NCBI RefSeq assembly: GCF_030687495.1
Contig: NZ_CP117435.1
Location: 3,476,501-3,540,500 of the forward strand
Reading direction: 5' to 3'
Length of the DNA stretch: 64,000 nucleotides
Origin: Pseudomonas sp. FP453
GTDB lineage: Bacteria; Pseudomonadota; Gammaproteobacteria; Pseudomonadales; Pseudomonadaceae
The position numbers were made by a program, and so were the translations under genes. Each line of letters opens with the position of its first letter. Within the stretch, counting starts at the first letter, position 1. Shown one piece after another: positions 27,447-37,942 of this stretch. The notes beneath the pieces are model-generated. The model was given only the letters and a program-made list of their open reading frames with translations. It did not search any database and was not told where the DNA came from.

Positions 27447-28442
27447 TCACTGCCATGCACGATGGTAAGCACCCAGGGTGGTCTGGCTGCCTTCGGAAAG
27501 CCCGGCCAATACCTGACGCCATTGTTCCTTGACGACAAAGTTGGCCGGGTTGCTGCGGTGGGCGTCGAGGGCCGCGCGCCAGACGCGGGTGACTTGCTCC
27601 ACATAGGCCGGGCTGCGTTGGCGGCCTTCGATCTTCACCGCTTCCACGCCGATGGCGGCCAGTTCCGGCAGCAGGTCGAGGGTGTCAAGGCTGGTGGGTT
27701 CCTCCAGCGCATGGAAGCTCTTGCCGCCCACCAGGAAGCGGCCCTTGCACAGGGTCGGGTAGCCGGCCGGTTCGTCCGGGGTGTAGCGGTCGATCAGCAC
27801 TTCGCTCAAGCGCGCGCTGAGGCCGTCGGCGTCGTCGCTCCAGCGCACCGCCTTGGCCGGCGAGCACACGCCGCACAGGTTGGGGGATTCGCCGGTGATG
27901 TAGGAGGACAAGTGGCAGCGCCCTTCGGCCATGATGCACAGGCTGCCAAAGCCGAACACTTCGATGGGCACCGTGGCGCTCGCCGCCACCTGCCTGACCT
28001 GGGCCAGGGACAACACCCGGGGCAGCACCGCACGGCGGATGCCATAGCGTTCGACGTAGAACTTCAACGCCGCCGCGTGGGTGGCCGAGCCCTGCACCGA
28101 CAAGTGCAAGGCCATCTGCGGATGACGCGCGGCCGCGTAGCCGAGCACGCCGGGGTCGCCGGCAATCAGGGCGTCCACCCCATGGTCGGCGGCGCGATCG
28201 ACGGCGCGTTGCCAGCGCGGCCAGATCTTCGGTTGCGGGTAGGTGTTGACCGCCACGTAGAGCTTGCGCTGGTGCTGGCGGATATGGGCGACGGCGGCGT
28301 CGAACTGCTTGTCGTCCATGTTCAGCCCGGCGAAGTGCCGGGCGTTGGTGTCATCGCGAAACCCCACATACACCGCGTCGGCGCCTTGGCGCACAGCGGC
28401 TTTCAACGCAGGCAAGTTACCTGCCGGGCAGACCAGTTGCAT
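27447..28442 (-). CDS. ubiU: UbiU, U32-family hydroxylase component of O2-independent ubiquinone synthesis
   Basis: 331 residues. N-terminal CPAGNLPALKAAVRQGADAVYVGF is the U32 start; FGFGSLCIMAEGRCHLSS and ESPNLCGVCSPAKAVRW hold the four [4Fe-4S] cysteines, and KIEGRQRSPAYVEQVTRVWRAALD ends the family region. Partner of UbiV. It starts 9 bases after moeA, an operon link that ties quinone supply to nitrate respiration. Confidence 0.92.
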   Translation of the reverse strand: MQLVCPAGNLPALKAAVRQGADAVYVGFRDDTNARHFAGLNMDDKQFDAAVAHIRQHQRKLYVAVNTYPQPKIWPRWQRAVDRAADHGVDALIAGDPGVLGYAAARHPQMALHLSVQGSATHAAALKFYVERYGIRRAVLPRVLSLAQVRQVAASATVPIEVFGFGSLCIMAEGRCHLSSYITGESPNLCGVCSPAKAVRWSDDADGLSARLSEVLIDRYTPDEPAGYPTLCKGRFLVGGKSFHALEEPTSLDTLDLLPELAAIGVEAVKIEGRQRSPAYVEQVTRVWRAALDAHRSNPANFVVKEQWRQVLAGLSEGSQTTLGAYHRAWQ

Positions 28443-28451
28443 GGTGGCTCC

Positions 28452-29678
28452 TTATTGAAAATCGGCAAAGGACAGAAACGGCACCGCCGCGCCCTTGAGC
28501 ACCTGTTGCCCGCGCTCGACGATCACCAGGCCGTCGGCCCAGCAGGCGGCGACCAGCATCGCCGAGCTTTGCTGCGGGTGCAGGATCGCGCGCAGTTGCC
28601 CATCGCTGCCGGGGCTCAAGCGCGCACGCAGGTATTGGCGGCGCGGGTTGGGCTTGAGCCATTCAAACGCCGCCGGCACGCTGGCCGGCACCGGCAACAC
28701 CCGCTCTGCGCCCTGGGCACGCAGCAGGAACGGGCGCACCACCACCAGCGCCGTGACCAGCGCGGCCGTCGGATTACCCGGCAGGCCAATCCACGGTTTG
28801 CCCGCCACCTGACCAAACGCCAGGGGCTTGCCGGGCTGGATCGCCAGGCGCCAGAACTCGACCTTGCCCAGTTCGCGGATCGCTTGCTTGAGGTGGTCCT
28901 CCTCCCCCACCGACACGCCGCCGGTGGTCAGCAGCAGGTCGCATTCGGAAGACGCCAGCGCCAACGCATCGCGACTCGCCGTCAGGGCGTCGGCCATCAC
29001 GCCGTAGTCGTGCACCTCCACACCCCAGCCCCGCAGCAGCGCTGCGATGAGGTAACGGTTGCTGTTGTAGATCTGCCCCGGTGCCAGCGACTCACCGGGT
29101 TCGCGCAATTCATCACCACTGCTGAGCAGGCACACCCGCAGCGGCCGATAGACCTTGACCCGAGGGATGCCCGCCGCCGCCAGCAGGCCGATCTCCTGGG
29201 CGCGCAGGCGCTTGCCGGCGCTCAACACCTGCTGCCCGCGTTGCAGCTCTTCGCCGCGCTTGCGCACGTGGTCGCCCAAGCGGACCGGCGGGCACCAGAT
29301 GCGCTGGCCATACACGCGGCAACGTTCCTGGGCGACCACACTGTCGGCCCCCGGTGGCAACGGCGCGCCGGTAAAGATGCGCACGGCTTGCCCGGCCTGC
29401 AACGGCTCATCGCTGCTGTGCCCGGCAGCGATACGCCCGGCGACTTCCAGATGACCGCCCTGCTCCGGCACGTCAAACGCGCGCAGGGCGTAGCCGTCCA
29501 TGGCACTGTTGTCCCAGGCCGGCAAGTCGAGGGGCGAAAACACGTCTTCAGCGACCACCCGCCCAAGGGCCTGGGCCAAGGCAATCACCTCGGTGGACGG
29601 GGGTGGCGGCGCCTGCGCGAGCAACTGCTCGATAGCGTCCTCCACCGGCAGCAGGTCACCGCTGTCACACAGGTTCAT
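28452..29678 (-). CDS. moeA: Molybdopterin molybdotransferase MoeA
   Basis: 408 residues, the usual length. Visible: NSAMDGYALRA (~57), IFTGAPLPPGADSVV (~102), the catalytic TTGGVSVGEEDHLK region (~255) and GLPGNPTAALV (~300), with a final beta domain. It inserts molybdate into adenylated molybdopterin. Overlaps moaB by 4 bases (ATGA). Confidence 0.95.
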   Translation of the reverse strand: MNLCDSGDLLPVEDAIEQLLAQAPPPPSTEVIALAQALGRVVAEDVFSPLDLPAWDNSAMDGYALRAFDVPEQGGHLEVAGRIAAGHSSDEPLQAGQAVRIFTGAPLPPGADSVVAQERCRVYGQRIWCPPVRLGDHVRKRGEELQRGQQVLSAGKRLRAQEIGLLAAAGIPRVKVYRPLRVCLLSSGDELREPGESLAPGQIYNSNRYLIAALLRGWGVEVHDYGVMADALTASRDALALASSECDLLLTTGGVSVGEEDHLKQAIRELGKVEFWRLAIQPGKPLAFGQVAGKPWIGLPGNPTAALVTALVVVRPFLLRAQGAERVLPVPASVPAAFEWLKPNPRRQYLRARLSPGSDGQLRAILHPQQSSAMLVAACWADGLVIVERGQQVLKGAAVPFLSFADFQ

Positions 29679-30229
29679 GAGCGTGACTCACAGGCGCTGA
29701 GCGCTTGATCGAGTTGCGGCTTGAGGTGCGGCGCGAAGTTGCACGGGCCGGTGCGGCTGTCCAGTTGGCCGACAAGAATCTGGTCCCAGGCCGTGCGACA
29801 GGCGCCCGGTGAACCCGGCATGCAGCACACCAGCACGCCGTTGCTGAAGCCGGCCAGGGCGCGGGATTGCAGGGTCGACATGCCGATTTCGGCCAGGGAC
29901 ACCTGACGGAACAACTCGCCGAAGCCGTCCACTTGCTTGTCCAGCAGCGGCAGCACGGCTTGGGGCGTGTTGTCGCGCGCGGTGAAACCGGTGCCGCCGG
30001 TCATCAGCACCACTTGCACCTGGGGGTCGGCGATCCACTGTGAAACCCGGGCGCGGATCTGGTAGATGTCGTCCATCACGATGCCACGGTCGATGAGCAT
30101 GTGGCCGGCGGTTTGCAGGCGGTCTACCAGGGTGTCGCCGGAGGTGTCGGTGTCGTAGGTGCGGGTGTCGCTGATGGTCAGTACGGCGATGTTCAGGGAG
30201 ACGAAGTTTTGCTGGGTCAGGTGGGCCAT
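29675..30229 (-). CDS. moaB: Molybdenum cofactor biosynthesis protein MoaB
   Basis: 184 residues of the MogA/MoaB fold: AVLTISDTRTYDTDTSGD (~16-33) and the MPT-binding MTGGTGFTARDNTPQAVLPL (~82-101). In organisms like this it adenylates molybdopterin before MoeA acts. First gene of the moaB-moeA-ubiUVT operon; an Anr/Dnr-type box lies ~150 bases upstream. Confidence 0.93.
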   Translation of the reverse strand: MAHLTQQNFVSLNIAVLTISDTRTYDTDTSGDTLVDRLQTAGHMLIDRGIVMDDIYQIRARVSQWIADPQVQVVLMTGGTGFTARDNTPQAVLPLLDKQVDGFGELFRQVSLAEIGMSTLQSRALAGFSNGVLVCCMPGSPGACRTAWDQILVGQLDSRTGPCNFAPHLKPQLDQALSACESRS

Positions 30230-30372
30230 GGTCCGGGCTCCAAGCGTTGGAAAGATGGGGGCAGCCTGCGCCGCATTGGGCGTAGGGCCTATTCCTCGGA
30301 GGAGGTATGCCGTTGGGGGCGTGGTCCTTCAGGGGGGTTGGCACAGTGTGGGAACTGGCTGGGTGGGGGCTG

Positions 30373-30386
30373 TTGATCGTGGTCAA
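30373..30386 (-). promoter_or_regulatory. Anr/Dnr box upstream of moaB-moeA-ubiUVT
   Basis: TTGATCGTGGTCAA, one mismatch from consensus and almost the same as the nrdD box. A start site would fall near 30338, giving a ~110-base leader to moaB. Confidence 0.65.
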
Positions 30387-30448
30387 GGGTTGGGTGTGGC
30401 ATGGGGTCGCATGGAATGGCCGGGACTGCCCGGGGAGATGTTTTTCTG

Positions 30449-30470
30449 TGGGAGCTGGCTTGCCTGCGAT
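30449..30470 (+). repeat. Solo REP sequence
   Basis: Single copy of TGTGGGAGCTGGCTTGCCTG at about 30447-30470 between the moaB promoter and repeat copy C. Confidence 0.6.
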
Positions 30471-30483
30471 GGCGGTCTATCGG

Positions 30484-31274
30484 TGTACATATCCGTTATT
30501 TGGGTAACGGCCACCTATGGTTCCGCCCTTACGGCGGGTCACTTTTGGAAAAGAGCCCCAAAAGTAACCAAAAGGGCTCTTGCCCCAACACTCGGTGCCT
30601 CGCCTAGGCTCGGCATGCCCGTAATCCGACATGGATTTGGGGGGCCGCCGCCCCGCGCCATCCATGGCGCGGGGCGGCTAAACCGGCATCCCTGCCGGTT
30701 TACCCCCCAAATCCATGTCGAATTCCGGCCAGCGTGTTTAACGGGGCGCCCAAGATCAAAATCAAAAGCAAAGCGAGGCGGCCTGACAGCCGGCCTGATC
30801 GATGAAGCGTGCGCGTTTCCCTGTGGGAGCTGGCTTGCCTGCGATGGCATCAACTGGGTTTGTCTGGTGTACCGAGTTGTCTGCATCGCAGGCAAGCCAG
30901 CTCCCACAGTTGCCGGTTCCCACAGTTGAAGAGTGGACACCATGAGAAATACCGGTCGGCTTTAAGGCCGCCGCGCTCTTGCTTTTGATCTGGGGTCGCC
31001 CCGTTAAACACGCTGGCCGAACGCAGGCTTGAATCCGTGGGCAACCCGGCAGGACGCCGGGTTAGCCGCCCCGCGCCATGGATGGCGCGTGGCGGCGGCC
31101 CACGGATTCAAGCCTGCGTTCGGGCATGCCGAGCCTAAGCGAGGCACCGAGTGTTGGGGCAAGAGCCCTTTGGTTACTTTGGGGCTTTTTCTCCGGTCCG
31201 TACAGGTCCCTCCAAAAGTGACCCGCCGTAAGGGCGGAACCCTAAGTGGCCGTTACCGAAGAAACGGATATGTA
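30484..31274. repeat. Large near-palindromic intergenic repeat, copy C (both arms)
   Basis: A ~790-base element between the divergent moaB upstream region and the 3' end of nnrS. It begins TGTACATATCCGTTATTTGG and ends with the inverse. The arms carry different inner stems, as in copy B: CGACATGGATTTGGGG on the left, GGCTTGAATCCGTGGG on the right. The right arm has a ~20-base insertion (around 31188-31208) not seen in the others. A REPIN lies at 30822-30908. No gene was found. Confidence 0.85.
30822..30908. repeat. REPIN nested in repeat copy C
   Basis: TGTGGGAGCTGGCTTGCC and its inverse bound the unit; the right half is followed by a second short CTCCCACAGTTG.../GTTCCCACAGTTG echo. Confidence 0.8.
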
Positions 31275-31288
31275 CACAGACACCACAC

Positions 31289-32465
31289 CTACCCCGGATG
31301 CCCATCCACCCGCGCCCGCCACAACATCGGCCCATACCGCCACAAGTACAGCCCAAACCCAACACACCAACACCCCCCCGCCCCCCACAACCCCACCACC
31401 GGCCAAACCCCCACCAAAAACACCCGACACACACACGCCAAATTCAACAAGACAAACGCCACCCCCATCCCCCGCGGCAACTGCAACGGCCGCCCCGTAT
31501 GCCCAAGACTCACCCGCGCAATCATCGCCAAAATCAACCCACCCATGCCCCCCACGGTCAACGCATGCACCGCCAGACTAGGATTCAACGCCCCCCCAAA
31601 ATGCCACAGCCCCATCCCCAGGCACGCCAACGCCAGCCAGGCATAAGCCAAGTGCAACGACCACAACAGCGGCACCCGCCACAGCCCACGATCATGCCAG
31701 CGCACCAATCGCAACAAGTGCCCCAGACCCAACACAAAAAACAGCACGCCAAGCCACACGCTAGGAAGCAGTGCCACTCCACTGACGTAGCCCAGCGCAA
31801 CCAGGACCGACCCGCCCAACAACAGATAATCCAACCACGGCCAAGGCTTGACCGCCTCAACCCGTCCCAAGCCGCGCTGGGTAAAAAACGGAATCACCCG
31901 CCCACCGATCAGCCCCATCATCGCCGCCACCAGCCACAACCCGGCCAGCACCGCCTGACGTTGCAGGCTCGCGTCAACCAACGACACTCCATCCGCCACC
32001 GCCAGCAGCACCAACACCAGCACAATCGGGTAGTTGCGCGTCTGCCGTACCTTCCACAGCGTCCAGCCCATCACCCCGGCCACGGCCAACGGAAAGCTCA
32101 GTTCCAGCAACGCCAGCAACGGCCACGGGACGTTCAGCAACCAACCCAAGCGCGCCGCCAGCCACAACGCCACCAGTACGGCCAAGGGCGCACCGCTGAG
32201 GCCCGGGCGCCCGGTCCAGGTCTGCACCGCCGTCAGCAGGAAGCCAGCGATGATCGCCACGCCAAAACCGAACAACAGCTCATGCCGATGCCACGCCAGC
32301 CAGCCGCCCGCTGGTTGCCAACCGCCGGTCATGCCGCCCAGGGCCAGCAGCCACAGGGGAATCGCCAGCGCCGCCAACAGGCACGCACCGAGAAAAAAAA
32401 GGCCGGAAGGCCAGGCGAAACAGCGGGGTAATCGACATTGCCTTGCGCCGATCCAGTACGTGCAT
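31289..32465 (-). pseudogene. nnrS: nnrS, NO-response membrane heme/copper protein, frameshifted
   Basis: NnrS is a 12-helix membrane protein linked to NO tolerance. The N-terminus starts at 32465 (MHVLDRRKAMSITPLFRLAF) behind a GAGGAG site; the family motif RPFF is followed by a run of eight T on the coding strand (32393-32400). As read, the frame then leaves the family sequence. With seven T it would continue GACLLAALAIPLWLLALGG and join the remaining ~360 residues, which keep GWQPAGGWLAWHRHELLFGFG and FFTQRG. So one extra base in a homopolymer splits it: a sequencing error, a recent mutation or slippage. A 362-residue piece from the internal ATG at 32377 is open. Confidence 0.85.
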
Positions 32466-32523
32466 GTTGCGGCTCCTCAACTCAGTTCTGTGGCGATGGT
32501 GCGCCTGTGCCCGCGTCTTGCCC

Positions 32524-32537
32524 TTGTCGCAGATCAA
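32524..32537. promoter_or_regulatory. Weak Anr/Dnr box between nnrS and dnr
   Basis: TTGTCGCAGATCAA keeps the right half-site ATCAA but has two mismatches at the left. It lies almost midway between the divergent start codons (~65 and ~69 bases). Confidence 0.4.
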
Positions 32538-32599
32538 GCTGTGCCAAGGGCCGTCGGATTAGCCTTGAGCCCCCTTCCCCTTTGTGTCCCGAGGTATTG

Positions 32600-33283
32600 A
32601 TGGTGCTCCATCGTGTCCATCACCAGATCCTGCGCAGTCACCACCTGTTCGAGCCCATGGACGAGGCCCAACTGAGTGAGTTGATGAGCAACAGCCAATT
32701 GCTCAATGTCGACAAGGGCGAGCCGCTGTTTCGCCAGGGCGAACCGGCCGATGCGTTTTACTTCGTGATTGCCGGCGCGGTGAAAATCTACCGCCTGACC
32801 CCGGATGGCCAGGAGAAAGTGTTCGAGGTGATCGGCGAGCGCCAGACCTTTGCCGAAGCGATGATGCTGATGGACACGCCCAACTATGTGGCGTGCGCCG
32901 AAGCGGTGTGCCCGACCCAGGTGTATCGCCTGTCCAACGCCACCTATATGCGCCTGTTGCAGAGCAACAGCCGCCTGACCTTCGCCTTGCTCGGCACGTT
33001 GTGCGTGCGTTTGCACCAGCGGGTCAACGAGATCGAGACGTTGTCGCTGAAAAACGCCACCCACCGCGTGGTGCGCTACCTGCTCACGCAACTGGTGCGC
33101 CTGCACAGCAGCGAGACGCGCTTTGAACTGCCCATGGCCAAGCAGTTGATCGCCGGGCACTTGTCGATTCAGCCGGAGACGTTCTCGCGGATTATCCGGC
33201 GCCTGATCGATGAAAAGATCATCACCCAGGACGGTCGCCACATCGCCATTCTCGACCGTTCGCGCCTGGAGCAATTCGAGTGA
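32600..33283 (+). CDS. dnr: Crp/Fnr-family NO-responsive denitrification regulator Dnr
   Basis: 227 residues, the Dnr length. N-terminal cyclic-nucleotide-like sensor barrel (FRQGEPADAFYFVIAGAVKIYRLTPDG), long dimer helix and C-terminal HTH (MAKQLIAGHLSIQPETFSRIIRRL). The N-terminal Cys cluster that holds the Fe-S centre in Anr/Fnr is absent, so this is the heme/NO-sensing type. It would bind TTGAT-N4-ATCAA boxes before nor and nir genes. The start at 32600 has CGAGGT upstream; a longer frame from 32438 is less likely. Overlaps the next gene by 4 bases. Confidence 0.93.
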   Translation: MVLHRVHHQILRSHHLFEPMDEAQLSELMSNSQLLNVDKGEPLFRQGEPADAFYFVIAGAVKIYRLTPDGQEKVFEVIGERQTFAEAMMLMDTPNYVACAEAVCPTQVYRLSNATYMRLLQSNSRLTFALLGTLCVRLHQRVNEIETLSLKNATHRVVRYLLTQLVRLHSSETRFELPMAKQLIAGHLSIQPETFSRIIRRLIDEKIITQDGRHIAILDRSRLEQFE

Positions 33284-33471
33284 AAACCTGCCTCTACTGC
33301 CAGCATCGCAATGCCGTGGAGCGCGACACCTGCGAGCACTGCGCCATGCCGCTGCCGGCGTCCGAGGCCAGCCACCAGGCCCGGCGGCTGAGCCGCTTCC
33401 AGTGGTTTTGCCTGGGCCTGCTGCTGTTTTGCATCGCGATGTTCTTCTGGTTGCCCCGGGGTATTTACTGA
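33280..33471 (+). CDS. dnrP: Small zinc-ribbon membrane protein (DnrP-like)
   Basis: 63 residues: an N-terminal four-Cys zinc ribbon (CLYCQHRN...CEHC, residues 4-22) and one C-terminal transmembrane helix (FCLGLLLFCIAMFFWLP). Its start overlaps the dnr stop (ATGA). Small proteins in this place are called DnrP in pseudomonads; a role in denitrification control is inferred from position. Its 3' end overlaps the convergent norD gene by 7 bases. Confidence 0.75.
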   Translation: MKTCLYCQHRNAVERDTCEHCAMPLPASEASHQARRLSRFQWFCLGLLLFCIAMFFWLPRGIY

Positions 33472-35306
33472 CCTTCGGTCAACTGCCGGTACAGCTGCGG
33501 CAAGCGTTGGGGCAACTGCTGCGGTTGGCGGATCAGGGTGAAGCCATTCGCGCCGAACATGTACGGCAGGTAGTCGCCGGCCTGTTTGTCGATGGTGATG
33601 CAGAACGGAATCAAGCCCGCGCGCCGCGCCTGCAGCACTGCCTGGCGGGTGTCTTCGAAGCCATAGCGGCCCTCGTACAGGTCCAGGTCATTGGGCTTGC
33701 CATCGGTGAGCAGCAACAGCAGCTTGCGCCGCTGCGGGCAGGCGCCCAACAGCTGGGTGGCCTGGCGGATGGCGGCGCCCATGCGCGTGTAATAGCCCTG
33801 CTTGAGGCCCTGGATCGCGCCGCGTATGCGGTCGTCGTAGGGTTGCTGGAAGGACTTGAGCACCTGCAAGCGCACCTGATGCCGGCGCAGGGACGAAAAC
33901 CCATACAGCGCAAACCGATCCCCGGCCCCGGTCAGGCTTTCACCGAACAGCAGCAAGCTGTCGCGGATCACGTCGATGACTTTTTGCGTGTCGTTCAGAT
34001 GGGCGTCGGTGGACATCGACAGGTCCGCCAGCAGCAGGCACGCGAGGTCGCGCTGGCGGTGACGCTGCTCCATGAACAGGCCGCGCTCGGCACAGGCCGC
34101 GTGCTGGCGCTGCACATGGAAATCCAGCCAGGCTTGCAGGTCGAGTTCGCTGCCCTGGGGTTGCTGGCGCTGCCATTGGCGGTCGGTGCGCAGTCGCTGG
34201 AACTGGCGCCGCAGGCGCTGGGCCTGGGCTTGCAGGCGTGGGGGCAAGGGTTGCGGCGCCGCGTCGCGTGGCTGCATCAGTTGCAGGTTGACGAAGGCGT
34301 CTTGCAGGCGTTGTTGGCGATAGTCCCATTCGGGCAGCTTGATGCCTTCGCCGAGGGGGATGTCATCGACATCGGCGGGTGGCAGGTCGAGGTGCAGCTT
34401 CAGGCCGCCGCTCTTGCGCACGCGTTGGCGCGACAGGCTCAACTGGTCGAGGTCTTCGGCGACGCGTGCGGCATCCGGGTCGTGGCCGTCGTCGGTCCAG
34501 CGTTCGAGGTCGACGTGTTCGGTCCAGCTGAACAGGTTTTCCAGGCGGACCACCAGCAGGCCACCGTCGCGACGCTGGTCGTCCAGGCGTGTGACGCGTT
34601 TGCGCGCACCGTGCTGCTCGCCGGGATGGGCGGCGAGGTCGTCGCCTTCATCAAAGAGGTCGGCGCTTTGCGGCGTGTCCAGGTGCAGCGGCGGGTACAG
34701 CCATAACGGAAGCGGCCAGGGCGCACGCTGACTGCGCGGCAAGTGGCGCACGCTGTCGGGTTCGCGCAGGGCCTTGCGCAAGGCTTTTTCCAACGCCGCT
34801 TCGTCGGGGCACAGGCTGGCCGGGTCGGGGCGCAGGGCGATATGCGCGTCCACCAGGCGCCGGTAGCTGGGGCGCATGGCGGGATAGCGTTGCAGCAGCA
34901 GCCAGGTCCAGCGCTGGTTGTCCCGCGCCCAGTGGGTCATCGGGCCGGACTGTGCGGCGAGCAGGGCCAGCCAGCGATACAGTTCCAGGTTGAGGCTGGC
35001 GTGGGGGAACACCGCCAGGCGCGACGGCAGGCGCAAGCGGTTGCCGTCGCAGCTGGCCAGCGGCGCCTGCTTGCAGGTACCGGCGATGCGCATCAGCAGG
35101 TTGCGGCGCAGCAGCAGGTCGCGCTCGCCGGCAGCCTCCAGGGCGATGCCGCCGGCGCCGCCAAGGGCGCGAAACAGTAGCGCCAGACTGCGCTGGCGGT
35201 CGCGCAGGTGCACCTGCGCGGCGGGGAAATCCACGCTTGCACGGCGCGTGATAAAGCGGTGCCAGGCACTGCCGACCCACTCTTCCAGCTCCAGGGTAAA
35301 GGCCAT
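33465..35306 (-). CDS. norD: Nitric oxide reductase activation protein NorD
   Basis: 613 residues. The C-terminal third is a von Willebrand A domain: the MIDAS motif is seen as LADLSMSTD (DxSxS), with later LTDGKPND. The middle is Arg/Gln-rich and of low complexity. NorD works with the NirQ/NorQ AAA+ ATPase to activate or insert iron in the NO reductase. The start at 35306 has GGAG 8 bases upstream; the ATG at 35312 is too near it. It follows norB after 65 bases containing a hairpin. Confidence 0.93.
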   Translation of the reverse strand: MAFTLELEEWVGSAWHRFITRRASVDFPAAQVHLRDRQRSLALLFRALGGAGGIALEAAGERDLLLRRNLLMRIAGTCKQAPLASCDGNRLRLPSRLAVFPHASLNLELYRWLALLAAQSGPMTHWARDNQRWTWLLLQRYPAMRPSYRRLVDAHIALRPDPASLCPDEAALEKALRKALREPDSVRHLPRSQRAPWPLPLWLYPPLHLDTPQSADLFDEGDDLAAHPGEQHGARKRVTRLDDQRRDGGLLVVRLENLFSWTEHVDLERWTDDGHDPDAARVAEDLDQLSLSRQRVRKSGGLKLHLDLPPADVDDIPLGEGIKLPEWDYRQQRLQDAFVNLQLMQPRDAAPQPLPPRLQAQAQRLRRQFQRLRTDRQWQRQQPQGSELDLQAWLDFHVQRQHAACAERGLFMEQRHRQRDLACLLLADLSMSTDAHLNDTQKVIDVIRDSLLLFGESLTGAGDRFALYGFSSLRRHQVRLQVLKSFQQPYDDRIRGAIQGLKQGYYTRMGAAIRQATQLLGACPQRRKLLLLLTDGKPNDLDLYEGRYGFEDTRQAVLQARRAGLIPFCITIDKQAGDYLPYMFGANGFTLIRQPQQLPQRLPQLYRQLTEGQ

Positions 35307-35328
35307 GGGCATTGCTCCAAACGTAAAA

Positions 35329-35352
35329 CGGCCCGCTGTACCAGCCGGGCCG
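35329..35352 (-). terminator. Hairpin between norB and norD
   Basis: Arms CGGCCCG/CGGGCCG close an 8-10 base loop, followed on the minus strand by TTTTACGTTTGG. It may be a weak terminator or an mRNA-stabilising element that sets norCB above norD expression. Confidence 0.45.
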
Positions 35353-35371
35353 CCCTCTTGGGGATTAACGA

Positions 35372-36796
<1,425 letters not shown>

Positions 36797-37237
36797 TCAG
36801 CCCTCCTTGTTCGGTGGCCAGTTATTGGTGTCGATCTTCGAGCTCCACTTGAGGAACTCGGCCAGATCACCCACTTCCTGGTCACTGAGATTGAATTGCG
36901 GCATGGCCCGGCGCCCGGGCACGCCCAGGGGTTGCATCTTCATCCAGGCGTGCAGGAACGGCTTGAACCCTTCGTCACCGCCCCGGCGCTGGAACACATT
37001 GCCCAGCTCCGGCGCAAAGTACGCGCCCTCGCCCAACAGGGTGTGGCAGCCGACACAGTTGTTGCGCTCCCACACGCCCTTGCCGCGCACAACCGATTCA
37101 GTGAGCTGATCGACGTTGCTACGGGTGGGAAAGGTTTGCTCGGTGTGGTAGGTCAGGGCCAGGAAAATCAGGAAGAAGAACACGCTCCCTCCGAAGTAGA
37201 TATTCCTGGCCATGCCCTTGGTGAAGGTCTCTGACAT
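36797..37237 (-). CDS. norC: Nitric oxide reductase subunit C (cytochrome c)
   Basis: 146 residues, the typical NorC length. One N-terminal membrane anchor (IYFGGSVFFFLIFLALTY), then a periplasmic cytochrome c with CVGCH (about 61-65) and the distal Met ligand likely in MPQFNLSDQEV. It feeds electrons to NorB. The start at 37237 has GAGGAAG upstream; the longer frame to 37252 does not. Confidence 0.96.
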   Translation of the reverse strand: MSETFTKGMARNIYFGGSVFFFLIFLALTYHTEQTFPTRSNVDQLTESVVRGKGVWERNNCVGCHTLLGEGAYFAPELGNVFQRRGGDEGFKPFLHAWMKMQPLGVPGRRAMPQFNLSDQEVGDLAEFLKWSSKIDTNNWPPNKEG

Positions 37238-37296
37238 GGTCGTCTTCCTCATGGCTTGGCGGGGGCCATGATAGGAAGGCGGGGGGTGAAAAGTGA

Positions 37297-37310
37297 TTGA
37301 TGGCGATCAA
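37297..37310 (-). promoter_or_regulatory. Dnr box of norCBD
   Basis: TTGATGGCGATCAA is a perfect TTGAT-N4-ATCAA palindrome. A start 41.5 bases from its centre falls at ~37262, with a ~25-base leader to norC. Upstream, TACCCCC (37339) and ATAGGTA (37353) resemble NarL heptamers. Confidence 0.85.
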
Positions 37311-37419
37311 GAAGTGGGGATTGCGGGTGGGATGGGCCTACCCCCGATGGCCATAGGTATCTACACAACTACCGGACCTGACAAAACCCGAAGCGTTGGC
37401 TCTTGATCTGGCTTGTGAT

Positions 37420-37692
37420 CTTGATCTTAGGCGCCCCGTTAACCACGCTGGCCGAACGCAGGCTTGAATCCGTGGGTAACCCGGCAGGACGCCGGGTTAG
37501 CCGTCCTGGGCCAAGGATGGCCCATGACGGCGGCCCACGGATTCAAGCCGGGGAGAGGCCACACCGAGCCAAGGCGAGGTGCCGAGTGGTGGGGCGAGGA
37601 CCTTTTGCTTACTTTTGGGTCCTTCCAAAAGTGAGCCGCTGTAAGAGCGGAACCGTCAGTGGCCGTGACCGCAGCAATGGATATGTACTCCG
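37420..37692. repeat. Large intergenic repeat, copy D (right arm only)
   Basis: About 270 bases matching the right arms of copies B and C, in the same orientation: GCTTGAATCCGTGGG stem, CAAGGCGAGGTGCCGAGT, and TGAGCCGCTGTAAGAGCGG, ending near GGATATGTACTC. It is more diverged than the other copies and lacks the left arm and the REPIN. Confidence 0.75.
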
Positions 37693-37744
37693 ACCCAAAA
37701 GCTCCGGCGCCATGCACATAGTCATCGCAGCGATGCGGCGACCC

Positions 37745-37910
37745 GACAAGCCAGCTCCCACCTCAGAGCGGTGTGCAACCAACAAAACTCAACCGCCTGA
37801 CAGGCCGTCTTCGCGAGCAAGCCCGCTCCCACAGTAGAGCCGGTTTACACCCGGTAAAAATCGCCCGACTGCCAGGCAGTCACGGGAGCAAGCTCCCTCG
37901 CCACAGGTCC
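37745..37910. repeat. Cluster of three solo REP-like sequences
   Basis: CAAGCCAGCTCCCAC (~37747), GCGAGCAAGCCCGCTCCCAC (~37812) and GGGAGCAAGCTCCCTCGCCA (~37884) represent three different REP variants close together; the last matches the REPIN at 48921. Confidence 0.65.
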
Positions 37911-37942
37911 AGCAGCCGCCCTCCGCCCCCATGCCTATGTAC

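Noticed and set aside
30159..31646. Open frames in repeat copy C
   Set aside because: Repeat-derived; they recur almost word for word in the other copies.
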